A stretch of DNA of 64,000 nt from Poecilobothrus nobilitatus. Taxonomy: Eukaryota > Arthropoda > Insecta > Diptera > Dolichopodidae. This document shows positions 26,421 to 37,215 of this stretch, piece after piece; position 1 is the stretch's first letter, and every line of letters begins with the position of its first letter. Location of the stretch: assembly GCA_947095535.1 (NCBI GenBank), contig OX352773.1:166358438-166422437 (forward strand). Reading direction: 5' to 3'. The notes below the pieces were generated by a model. The model made no database searches. It saw only the letters and a list, made by a program, of their open reading frames with translations, and was not told where the DNA came from. Made by a program: the position numbers and the translations under genes.

Positions 26421-27059
26421 TGGCCGTAATGTCCCATTAGTAATTTTTATGACACATCTCTACATTTATATTTTAAATGCTTCTGTTTTACTCATTGTTT
26501 CTAACTAATGCCTAATTATATAGTTAATGATTCTGAACATTCAGAAATGAAAATGTCTCTCTTCTTTTTTCTTTTTTTTGAATATCAATTTTCATTTTTA
26601 TTAACGATTTAGAATTAAAAATTTAATTTATATAATTCCTAAGAAATCGATACAAAATCTGCAGTTATATTCACGTATGTTAACTCTTAAAATCAACAAC
26701 ATACTGTAAAGTGTAGATTACATACAAACAAAAAACAAAATGTTTAAAAAAATTTTATGTTTAATTAAAATTCATTTTCTAAAATGACCTTGAAAAAAAA
26801 AGAAAAAAACAAAAACAAATTATCTATAATATAATACACAAGATGTTGGCGAGACCTTGCCAACATGTAAAAAAAAATATTTTATATCTATAATAAAACA
26901 CTCACACTGAATGTAAACTAAACTGGCAATGATGATATTTCTGTATATCTAATAAATATAATAAAAGACAAGTTGCTGCTGCTGAGTAGCGTGCCCTCCT
27001 GTTATGTTAAATGTTAATTTAACAAATGTTATACTATGAAAAGAAAGAAACGTACATCT

Positions 27060-29900
27060 GATATTTACCCATATAACAGATAGAAAACAATAAATATTAT
27101 AATGTTATGCTATGAAATGAAAGAAAAAACAAGGCAGTGTATAAATCAAAGTTTTTAGAGGGTCGTATTTTTAAGTAGAACATTATAAAATTGCAATAAT
27201 ATTTTTATTTAAATTTTGCTAAGTAACATTTTCTTAATTTTTTAAAAATTTTGCCATAATATAGTACAATTTTAGAATCAGAAGTTTAGCCCATAATATA
27301 GATATATGAATAAAAATATGGGTATACATATATTAGATTTATTATAGATTTATTATTTTTTATATAGGCAACAGTTATTTATATGAATGAATGGACGGTA
27401 AACATAAACGAACAAAAAAAAAATTCAGAATGTTCTATAGGTTATAATTTATATTTTTTAAATAGACTGATGTATAAATTTAATACTTAAAAAAAAGAAC
27501 AGAAAACAAAAAAAAAAGTAAAATGTAATACTGCGAAGAAAAATAAAAACGAATAGAAAAAAAAGAGAACAAAAATGTTACTTTGATTGTTTTTAAATAC
27601 TTTTAAAGAAAAAAAGAACTATTAAAATGTTATGATTTTAAAAGAAAAAAACATACGTCTGATATTTACGTACCTACATAACAGATAGAAAAAGGAAAAA
27701 AAAAAATGTTATGCTATGAAAAGAACGAAAAGGCCATCTGATATTGAGGTACATAACAGATAGAAAAAAAGAAATATCAAAATGTTATGCTATGAAAAGA
27801 AAGAAAAAACAAGGCAGTGTATAAATCAAAGTTTTTAAAGGTTCGGATTTTTAAGTAGAACATTATAAAATTGCAATAATATTTTTATTTAAATTTTGCT
27901 AAGTAACATTTTCTTAATTTTTTAAAAATTTTGCCATAATATAGTACAATTTTAGAATCAGAAGTTTAGCCCATAATATAGATATATGAATAAAAATATG
28001 AGTATACATATATTAGGTTTATTATTTTTTATATAGGCAACAGTTATTAATATGAATGAATGGACGGTAAACATAAACGAACAAAAAAAAATTCAAAATG
28101 TTCTATAGGTTATAATTTATATTTTTTAAATAGTCTGATGTATAAATTTAATATTTAAAAAAAATAACAGAAAACAAAAAAAAAAAAGTAAAATGTAATA
28201 CTGCGAAGAAAAACAAAAACGAATAGAAAAAACAGAGAACAAAAATGTTACTTTTATTGTTTTTAAATATTTTTAAAGAAAAAAAGAACTATTAAAATGT
28301 TATGATTTTAAAAGAAAAAAACATACGTCTGATATTTACGTACCTACATAACAGATAGAAAAAGGAAAAAAAAAAATGTTATGCTATGAAAAGAACGAAA
28401 AGTCCATCTGATATTGAGGTACATAACAGATAGAAAAAAAGAAATATCAAAATGTTATGCTATGAAAAGAAAGAAAAAACAAGGCAGTGTATAAATCCAA
28501 GTTTTTAAAGGTTCGGATTTTTAAGTAGAACATTATAAAATTGCAATAATATTTTTATTTAAATTTTGCTAAGTAACATTTTCTTAATTTTTTAAAAATT
28601 TTGCCATAATATAGTACAATTTTAGAATCAGAAGTTTAGCCCATAATATAGATATATAAATAAAAATATGGGTATACATATATTAGATTTATTATAGATT
28701 TATTAATTTTTATATAGGCAACAGTTATTTATATGAATGAATGGACGGTAAACATAAACGAACAAAAAAAAAATTCAGAATGTTCTATAGGTTATAATTT
28801 ATATTTTTTAAATAGACTGATGTATAAATTTAATATTTAAAAAAAATAACAGAAAACAAAAAAAAAAAGTAAAATGTAATACTGCGAAGAAAAATAAAAA
28901 CGAATAGAAAAAAAAGAGAACAAAAATGTTACTTTTATTGTTTTTAAATATTTTTAAAGAAAAAAAGAACTATTAAAATGTTATGATTTTAAAAGAAAAA
29001 AACATACGTCTGATATTTACGTACCTACATAACAGATAGAAAAAGGAAAAAAAAAAATGTTATGCTATGAAAAGAACGAAAAGTCCATCTGATATTGAGG
29101 TACATAACAGATAGAAAAAAAGAAATATCAAAATGTTATGCTATGAAAAGAAAGAAAAAACAAGGCAGTGTATAAATTAAAGTTTTTAAAGGTTCGGATT
29201 TTTAAGCAGAATATTATAAAATTGCAATAATATTTTTATTTAAATTTTGCTAAGTAACATTTTCTTAATTTTTTAAAAATTTTGCCATAATATAGTACAA
29301 TTTTAGAATCAGAAGTTTAGCCCATAGTATAGATATATGAATAAAAATATGGGTATACATATATTAGATTTATTATAGATTTATTAATTTTTATATAGGC
29401 AACAGTTATTTATATGAATGAATGGACGGTAAACATAAACGAACAAAAAAAAATTCAAAATGTTCTATAGGTTATAATTTATATTTTTTAAATAGACTGA
29501 TGTATAAATTTAATATTTAAAAAAAATAAAAGAAATACTTAGCGTACATAAATAACAGAAAACAAAAAAAAATAAATGTAATACTGCGAAGAAAAATAAA
29601 AACGAATAGAAAAAAAAGAGAACAAAAAATGTTACTTTGACTGTTTTTAAATATTTTTAAAGAAAAAAAGAACTATTAAAATGTTATGATTTTAAATGAA
29701 AAAACATACCTCTGATATTTACGTACATAACAGATAGAAAAAGAAATATTAAATGCTATGCTATGAAAAGAAAGAAACGTACATCTGATATTTAGGTACA
29801 TAACAGATAGAAAAAAAGAATTAAAATGTTATGCTATAAAAAGAATGAAAAAACAAGACAGTGCATAAATCAAAGTTTTTAAAGAGTTGCATTTTTAAGT
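27060..29900 (+). repeat. Tandem array of ~680-bp units in left Helitron
   Basis: The landmark AAGGCAGTG recurs at 27131, 27811, 28481 and 29162, and as AAGACAGTG at 29855, giving periods of 680, 670, 681 and 693 bp. The first three units are nearly identical by eye, and the last is more diverged with small deletions. Each unit contains shorter repeats of GATATTTACGTACATAACAG and AAATGTTATGCTATGAAAAG, so the array is hierarchical. No coding frame is maintained. Confidence 0.9.
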
Positions 29901-30649
29901 AGAAATTATAAAAAAATAAAGCGGTGCGTAAAACCAAAGCTTTTAAAGGAGCGCAATTTAAATTATAAAATCCCAATTTTCAATTAAATTTTGAATGTGT
30001 AACATTTTCTTAATTTTATGCTTCTTTTATGATTTTTATTTTCTAAAACTTCAACATTATATGCACAGCCAATTTTTATTGTTTTACATAAAAGGTGCGT
30101 AAAACTTACGGTGTGAAGATTTTGTAGAGAAAGCGATAGATAAAGAGACAGAATATTATTACGGATAGAGTAAAAATTTGTTTGAAAAATATAACAAAGA
30201 AAGTTTTGAAGCATTTGCTATGGCAACCATAGAAAAATATAACAAGTGTACTACTATATATTATAATTAGGCAAATGCATCAGATCAGTGTAGTTTAGTT
30301 TCAAAATTATAAAGTTTGATACTGTATTTTTTCGAAGCGAAAATTTTTGATACTATTGGCAAAAATTTATTTACCATTGGTTTTTAATCCAACCTTTGGT
30401 TTTTTAATCCAAAGCTTGACAAAGAAATTTACAAGAGATGAGATTTATTAAATAATCATTTTTATTACATTTTTGAAAGAAACTACTTCACAGCATCATT
30501 GAGGTTTTTCATTATTTAAAACACTTTAGCAATAAATTTTACATTTATCAATATCTAAATATAATACATATAATTATTTGAATAAATTTACTAAAATTAA
30601 ATTGTTCATAAAACTGAGGAAACTTTCACAAAAGCTTTATTTTTCTACT

Positions 30650-32640
30650 TATACCCGTCGTATGACGGGCTTTTTTACTATTTATTTAATAATTTAAAGT
30701 TTTATTACCAGAGATACGAATCTTTAACTCAAAGTATTATCAAGAGACGCAAACCGTTAATTAAAAATATAAATAAATTTAGTAAATATTATTACCAGAG
30801 ACTAAATTTTCCACTAGAATTATTGTCAGAGACACAAACCGTTCATTAAAAGTGAGTACAGTCAAAAAAGGAAAAGTACATACATACTTAAAAAACACAT
30901 TTTCAATCAAAATAAATTCAGCAAATTTTTAATTTTTAAATTTGACCGCTACGTCCATTATGAACTGGCCGCAGCGGTAAATTAAAAATAAATTATTAAT
31001 CTTCTGTTGGCGTTTTCAATCTTTGTTTTGGAAAAAAAAAATAAAAATAGGTACTCTTAATAAAATTAAAGTGCCTGAAAGTGAAAAAGTGAGAGTGAGC
31101 AAAGTTTATAGTAAACCTCATATTTATTAGAAAAAAATAATAGGCCGATTTTATTCTTGAATTTGTTTTCATTAGTATAAAAGCTGGTGCTTCGTAACAG
31201 ACTTTAAAATAGTTTTGTTTATTTAGGTTGAAATTTAGATTTTTAAGCTAAATTTTCGGTAGAACTGGTATAACATAAAATATTCGAAATTTTTTTATTA
31301 ATATAAAATTAGGCAGACTTAAATAATTATATTTCATAACAGAAGTCAGAAACTTACTAAATATTATAGAAACGGATATTTTTCTTAAAAAAAAAAAGAA
31401 AAAAATTACATAGAAAATGTCATTTTAGACGCCTTCTCTCACAAAAGATTCATAATTTTGTACTAATTTATTATTAGACCATTAATAATATTGTTAGCCA
31501 TGGAAAAAAATAAGATTTGTTAATCAGATCAGATAATATAATACCTGAAATTAATGATTGAATTTCTGATAATATACACAATATAATGATTATGGTTTAA
31601 TTCACAAAGATAAAAAAATTTTGTAAATGCATAAAATATATGAATGATAATTTTTACATTTTACACCAGATTTTACAGAAGATTCTGGTTTTCACTAAAT
31701 TCTTTTAGCTATGACACAAATCAAATATTTCTGTGCTTTAAAATTTTTAAAACAAGCCAGTTTTAGCTGGCCCGTTTGAAAAAAAATTAGTACAAATTTT
31801 TGTATGAATTTGTACATCTCTATGTAGTCTCTGATAATACCAATTCACACAAGATATTAAATATCATATAGATATTAATACCAGACACACAAGATGTAAA
31901 AAAAAAATATTTTATTTCTATAATAAACCACTCACACTGAATGTAAACTAAACTGGCAAAGATGATATTTCTGTATATTTATTTAATAATTTAAAATTTT
32001 ATTATCAGAGACACAAATCTTGGACTAAAAGTCTTATCAGAGACACAAATGTTTACTTTTTAAAAAGTACTTTCGACACAAAATTTAAAGCAAATTTTTA
32101 ATTTTTAAATTTGACCGCCACATCCATTATGAACTGGTCGCAGCGGTAAATTAAAAATAAATTATTAATCTTCTGCTGGCAGTTTTCAAATGACTCTTTG
32201 TTTTGAAAAAAATAAAAATACTCTTAATAAAATTAAAAGACCTGAAAGTGAAAAGAGCAAAGTTTATAGTAAGCCTTATATTTATAAGAAAAAAAATAAT
32301 AGGCCGATTTTATTCTTGATTTTGTTTTCACTATTATAAAAGCTGGTAAAAGTTCAACAGACTTTAAAGTAGTTTTGTTTATTTAGGTTGGAATTTTGAT
32401 TTTTTAAGCTGAATTTTTGATATAACATAAAATATTCGAATTTTTTTTATTAATATAAAATTCGGCAGACTTAGCTAATTATATTTCATAACAGAAATCA
32501 GAAACTTACTAAATATTTTAGAAATGGATATTTTTCTTAAAAAAAAGAGAAAAAATAACATAGGAAATATCATTTTAGATGCCTTCTCTCAAAATAGATT
32601 CATAATTTTGTACTAATTTATTATTAGACCATTAAATTAA
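30650..32640 (+). repeat. 1.17-kb internal tandem duplication in left Helitron
   Basis: The block around GACCGCTACGTCCATTATGA (30944) recurs at 32113, offset 1169 bp. Several hundred bases follow in parallel (CTCTTAATAAAATTAAA, ATAGGCCGATTTTATTCTTG, TTTATTTAGGTTG). Between them sits a second copy of the element's head (ACACAAGATG...CACTCACACTGAATG at about 31886-31980). Short motifs of the form TATCAGAGACACAAA also recur many times. The mirrored Helitron carries the same arrangement, so the duplication predates the two insertions. Confidence 0.75.
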
Positions 32641-33358
32641 AAAGCTGTCGAAAACGACCCACACAAAAAAAAAGGCCCCGAAAATTTATGAAATTACATT
32701 ATCAGAGACATGAATCTTTTATTAAATATACTAAAGACCTCTTCCAAAGTACATTTAAATAAAATAAATTCAGCAAATTTTTTTCAAGCAAAAAAAAAAA
32801 TAAACGCAAAAGACTTGAAAGTAGTTTTGGTAATTAAAGTAATTCGCGGCGAAAACAACTGTTTTTATCGACATAAAAATTTTTTTTTTAAACTAAAGAA
32901 AAATAGAGAGTCTGGTAAAATTTTAACAAATATTAAAATTATTTCGATTATTGGGATTATTTTATATGTAACAAAAATAAAAATGTCGTAGCGGTTGGTG
33001 TTGGTTGGCTTTTCGCCGGTTTTTATTGTGCACTTTATACATGTGTTTCAAACAATTTTTGAGATATCGGCACGAACTTTTACCCTGAATGTGTTTTTAG
33101 CTTGGACCATTTTTTCTCAATGATTAAAAAACTGTCAAAAATTACCGCCACGAAAAAACGGCGTGAAAAAATTAATAAACTGTTCCTAACATTTTTAATT
33201 TTATGTGTTCAGATTTGTTTTATGTTTTTTTCTATTACATCAAGTAAGTAAGTGATACCAAAGTTTTTTTAATGGTGCTGATGTAAAAATGAAATTTTTA
33301 GGTAGTTTATTAAGGGAGTCAGTATGATACCGCAAATGTTTTTGAATCTATAGAAATT

Positions 33359-33384
33359 GTGCAATTGCACAGGGGATTTTCTAG
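33359..33384 (+). other. Helitron 3' terminus: hairpin plus CTAG
   Basis: GTGCAATTGCAC (33359-33370) is a perfect palindrome followed by 10 nt and CTAG (33381-33384), with T immediately after. The mirror-image terminus is at 47549-47574. This fixes the inner border of both arms. Confidence 0.85.
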
Positions 33385-33589
33385 TTATAGTAAAATAACA
33401 TGAGTTCATTAAAAAAAAAAAAAATTGGTATAATATACAAGATATTATAAAATATGTAATTTAATTTAATTATCCAAAAAATTAAAATTATCTGCCATTA
33501 GGTAACCAGTGCTAGGTAAAACAACAATACTTTTTAAAATTTCTTTTTTTTTTTTTCATTTATAGGCACGTTATACGAATGCATAATTG

Positions 33590-34893
33590 GCATCTTTTAA
33601 GCACATTTCCAAAAAAATTTTTAAAAAATTGGCCTATTAGTTTCACTTTTTCCGTCCGTCCTTCTGTCCGTCTGTTTACAAAACTTCTACACCGTTAAAG
33701 ATAGAGAAAAAAAATGTTAACCATGGGTAGGTCTCATAAAAAAATTGATTTTGTGGAACAACTTTTTTATGTAGCGCCATCCGTCAGGGAACTACAGCCC
33801 CTCAAACTTTGAAAAATCTCTATTTTTAAACACGTATATTACATGTTTCGCTTAACATTTTTTCAATATGAAAACGCCATTCGACAGGATTTTTTTTTTA
33901 CCTGTATAAATTAATATCAAAATTATATATATACTTTAAATTTAGTATTTAAATTTACCGTTATGTGAAAATCAAATTTTGCATGATTTTTCTACCCTCA
34001 TAACTCCGGCACGCTTTTAGATAGGGGCTTGAAATTTTGAAGCAAGAAAGAACTTTTAGAATTAGTTAGAAAGTTTGCTCAAAAAAATTTTTTGTACCAG
34101 CCCCTGTTTATGAGCTATTAAGGCTCAAAAATTGATAATTTGCTATTTTTAAACACCTGTAAATGAGGCACCTGTACACATTTTTCTTCGGCAAGAAAAA
34201 AAAATTAAAGCTCCAGTAATATATTTTTATGTGTGTTAATGGTTTCTTTCAATTGTATAGGGTTCCAAAGTTGCAGCCCTCCAAAATTTCAAAAAAGCCC
34301 TATTTTCAGATGTATATATGTATCTCAGGCTCAACGTAATAGTTTTACAATCTAAAAACACTAGAAGACCGAAAATGTTCTTAGCTATACAAAAAAATAT
34401 CAAAATTATGCAATATTATGTAATTTTTTACTATTTAAATTTACTGCTATGTGAAAATAAATTTTGAATGAAATTTTTTTTTTTCATAACTCCGGCACGC
34501 TTTGAGATAAGAACCTGAAGTTTTGAGACAAGAAAGAACTTTTAGAATTAGTATAAGTTTTCTTAGAATTTTTTTTGTACCAGCCCCTGTTTAAGAGCTA
34601 TTAGGGCTCAAAAATTGAAAATTTGATATTTTTAGGTAAACTTAAGCACCTGTACAAATTTTTCTTCGGCCAGTCATAAAAATTAAAGCTATAGTAATAT
34701 AATTTTACGTGTGTTAACAGATTTTTCTTAGTTATATAGAATTCCGGACTTGCAGCCGCTCAAAATTCCAGAATAGTCCAATGTTCACGTTTTTACATGA
34801 AATTTTTAAATTTTTGTGCAAGTCACAATTCTAAACAGTTTATATTGTCTTTCGGAAATGTGCGCTTTTAAAAACCGTTGGTTTGCATTCTAA
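33590..34893 (+). mobile_element. GTCY-microsatellite interspersed element, copy 1
   Basis: Begins near AGCACATTTCC and has a GTCCGTCC..GTCCGTCTG microsatellite (about 33652-33672). Two internal tandem units follow, with CATAACTCCGGCACGC at 33999 and again at 34485 (period 486), and it ends near GGAAATGTGCGC...AACCGTTGGTTT. A diverged inverted copy lies at 45877-47175, with partial copies at 54580-54850 and 60745-61010. GTCY arrays plus internal tandem units recall the mini-me/DINE-1 class of non-autonomous Helentron-like elements in flies. No ORF is present. The outer borders are taken from where similarity between copies fades. Confidence 0.65.
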
Positions 34894-35164
34894 CTTGTTT
34901 TATTCTGAATTTACATTTAAAAACAATTCTATTTTTGGTATCTTTAGAATTATTTAAAAATTCTAAAAATAAATTTCAAAACTTTATGGCAAAAAAAAAT
35001 TATAAAAAACAAAACAATTTAAATTATTTGATTGTGACACTTTGTATTATTATGTAAAGTATCATTTTCATATTAGGAGAGTCATTAAATTCTAAGCACA
35101 TATACACAAAAATTTAACATATATAATAAAAAATTTCAGACAAAAATTTTTGTTTTAAATATTT

Positions 35165-35640
35165 TTATTGTTTTTTTTACCGACCGCATACATTAATGTA
35201 TAAGGTAGGTATTGTTTTCATACTAAAAATTTGTACCCGAGATTTTCGCAAAAATGCACTACTCCGGTGTGGAGAAAGCTGTAAAAAAATTTTCAGCATG
35301 ATGTCCGTCTGTGTGTGTGTGTGTGTGTGTGGGTATGTCTGTGGGCACGTGTACAGCTTAAACAACTGAGCGGAATTTTTTGAAATTTCATATTTAAGGT
35401 TTTGACGTAAATATCTCGGATTGATAAGCTTTTGGAGCAAATCGGACAACCGCAAGTGGTAGTTTACTAGTGTACTTTTTAAGTTTTTTACGAATATTTC
35501 GTAACAGGAAAATTTTGTGAGAAAAATTATTAAAAAAAAGTTGTTACACAAGTAAAGAGGAACAACTTTGCCATAGAACATTTTTTGATCCGACTAACTT
35601 TAACTTTTATTTAATTTTTTTTCTAAGTCCAAATTTCATA
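35165..35640 (+). repeat. GTCY/GT-microsatellite repeat, mini-me-like
   Basis: Contains the 14-bp palindrome ATACATTAATGTAT (35188-35201), then GATGTCCGTCTGTGTG leading into a GT run of about 10 repeats (35309-35331). Text of the type seen in other GTCY elements follows. It resembles a further subfamily rather than another copy of the 33.6-kb element. The minus-strand frame at 35177-35581 reads through the microsatellite (HTHTHT) and is not a gene. Confidence 0.5.
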
Positions 35641-36214
35641 CGTAACACTCCATATGAATTTATATCAACAATTTTTTTTTGTTTTTTTTTTATATCTCTA
35701 AAAATTTTTATACATACATATGTATGTACTTATATCTATACCAAAGCATATTATTCATTTGTTGATGACATAAAATAAAAACGGTAAAATTTTTGTTAGC
35801 ACATTTAATATTAATCTTATGTTTGTTTTGTATTTGTTTACAGTTTTTATTATTTTTTACTTTTAATATTATTTTTTGAATGAAAAAAAAATCATGTATC
35901 TACATTACAATAATAATAAAACAAATGGATGTATGAATGAATGTACATATATTTTTACGATTTCATTGCATATAATTATTTTTATTGAATAAAACAAAAT
36001 GTTACTAAATTATTAGAAGTTATTTTGCTTTGATATAAATTATTATGTAAAAAATCTATAAATTTTGGCATTGTACTTTTTGTGTAGTGGCGGTCGGTCC
36101 TGTGGTGGAGACGGCTGATTTTTTGTTTTTGTTTTTTAATATATTACTTTTAACAAATTCTAATATAATTAATTAATAGGTCTATCGGAAACTAAACTTC
36201 AATCTTGTATTCTT

Positions 36215-36765
36215 TCAACTGAATTTGTAAGTGGAATACTATAAAACGTTTTGTATAATAAAGCCTTTAAAGCTTTTGGCTCTACTATGGTAAATGTTGT
36301 ACCCGCGTAGAACCAAATGTCTTTATCTCCAAGATACTTTGTGTTGCCACTCTTTCTAAAAATATATATCCTTAATGGCATATTTTATTCTTTAAGGACG
36401 AAAAGGACATTTGAATTAGCATTTTATTAGCAGATTTTTTAAAAGAGTTAACAATAACTAAATCCCAAAGAAATTTACTTTTTTTTTTAAATTTTAATAT
36501 TAAACGAAAAAAAGTCACTTTTAGTAAATTAATTTAATAATTCAAAAATTATATAACGGTTTTTATATAAAAACACTGAAACAACAAGGACGCTTTCAAA
36601 TGTCCTTTTTGTCCTTAAAAGATAAAATACGCCATTAAGGATACATATTTTTGGAAAGGTGGTAACACCAAGTATCTTTCAGATATAGTAATTTGGTTCT
36701 ACGCGGGTATAACATTTACCATAGAATCCCCAAGCTTTTAAAGCTTCAATGCTTCAAATATGAAA
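36215..36765. repeat. Foldback element with ~180-bp imperfect arms
   Basis: The left arm (about 36215-36415) and right arm (about 36590-36765) are complementary over most of their length. Shared blocks include TATGGTAAATGTT, ACCCGCGTAGAACCAAA, TATCCTTAATGGC and AAAAGGACATTTGAA. I estimate about 80% identity. A spacer of about 175 bp separates the arms. The minus-strand frame at 36199-36381 lies in the left arm, and its look (FYAGTTFTIVEPKALKALLY) could be a transposon protein fragment, but I do not recognise it. Confidence 0.65.
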
Positions 36766-36814
36766 TTTAAGTCTTATTCAGAAAGCATTTTACTTCTGAT
36801 CCTAATAGGCTTTT

Positions 36815-37215
36815 AGGCTTTATTTCTCAATTAAAAAATTGTGTAATATGATTATATGATTTGGTATAAATATGTTTGTATATGCGAGATTCTGAATCAT
36901 CAGGAATATCATATAGTTGGTAACAAAATCAGGGTTTCAATAATTTGTTTAGCGAAATTTTGGATTAAACAATCGCCACTATTTTAAATTTATATAAAAT
37001 ATGTTTGATGTTGAAATATGTATCTAAAAAAATAACTAAACAGAATTTATAAGAAGAGTAAGTTGGTGGGAAAATATATTTTATTAATAGTTATAGATAA
37101 AAATAAAAGTTGATTGCAAAATCAGGGTTATATGCTTTTTACAGAATCCAAATATAAAATCCCTTCTAATTCAGAACCTAGCATATAGATATTATTAATT
37201 ACCTTATTATTATAA
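36815..37215 (-). repeat. Dispersed short repeat family, copies a and b
   Basis: On the minus strand this carries CGCTAAACAAATTATTGAAA followed by CCCTGATTTTGTTACCAACT (about 36905-36965), and a second weaker copy (CCCTGATTTTGCAATCAACT) near 37105-37130. The same phrase occurs at 38875-39030, 42255-42330 and 44150-44220. It is an old interspersed repeat of unknown class. Confidence 0.45.

Larger units (their letters stand above)
26823..33384 (+). mobile_element. Non-autonomous Helitron, left copy
   Basis: The 5' end is A|TCTATAATATAATACACAAG at 26823. The 3' end is CTAG|T at 33381-33384, preceded by the perfect 12-bp palindrome GTGCAATTGCAC (33359-33370) 10 nt upstream. The TC start, CTRR end, 3' hairpin and insertion between A and T are the defining marks of canonical Helitrons. 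A second copy with the same ends lies inverted at 47549-54261. No Rep/helicase frame exists, so it is non-autonomous. Internal structure: a head with hairpin ATGTTGGC...GCCAACAT (26843-26866), four tandem ~680-bp periods, a copy-specific stretch (about 29900-30555), a 16-nt hairpin CCCGTCGTATGACGGG (about 30655), a 1.17-kb internal duplication and a second copy of the head at about 31886. The 93-codon frame at 32710-32991 is repeated in the other copy with one residue changed; I recognise no domain. Confidence 0.82.

Noticed and set aside
32710..32991. 93-codon frame in the left Helitron, repeated at 47942-48223 as a possible gene
   Set aside because: It is preserved only because both copies descend from one recent Helitron. 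It is low-complexity Lys/Asn/Ile-rich with no recognised domain, and there is too little divergence between copies to test selection.
33600..34871. TIR plus 7-bp target duplication (CTTTTAA) for the GTCY element
   Set aside because: The inverted copy at 45.9-47.2 kb stays similar beyond the supposed right border, so the apparent duplication lies inside the element.
35177..35581. 134-codon minus-strand frame
   Set aside because: Reads through the GT microsatellite (HTHTHT) of a repeat; no family recognised.
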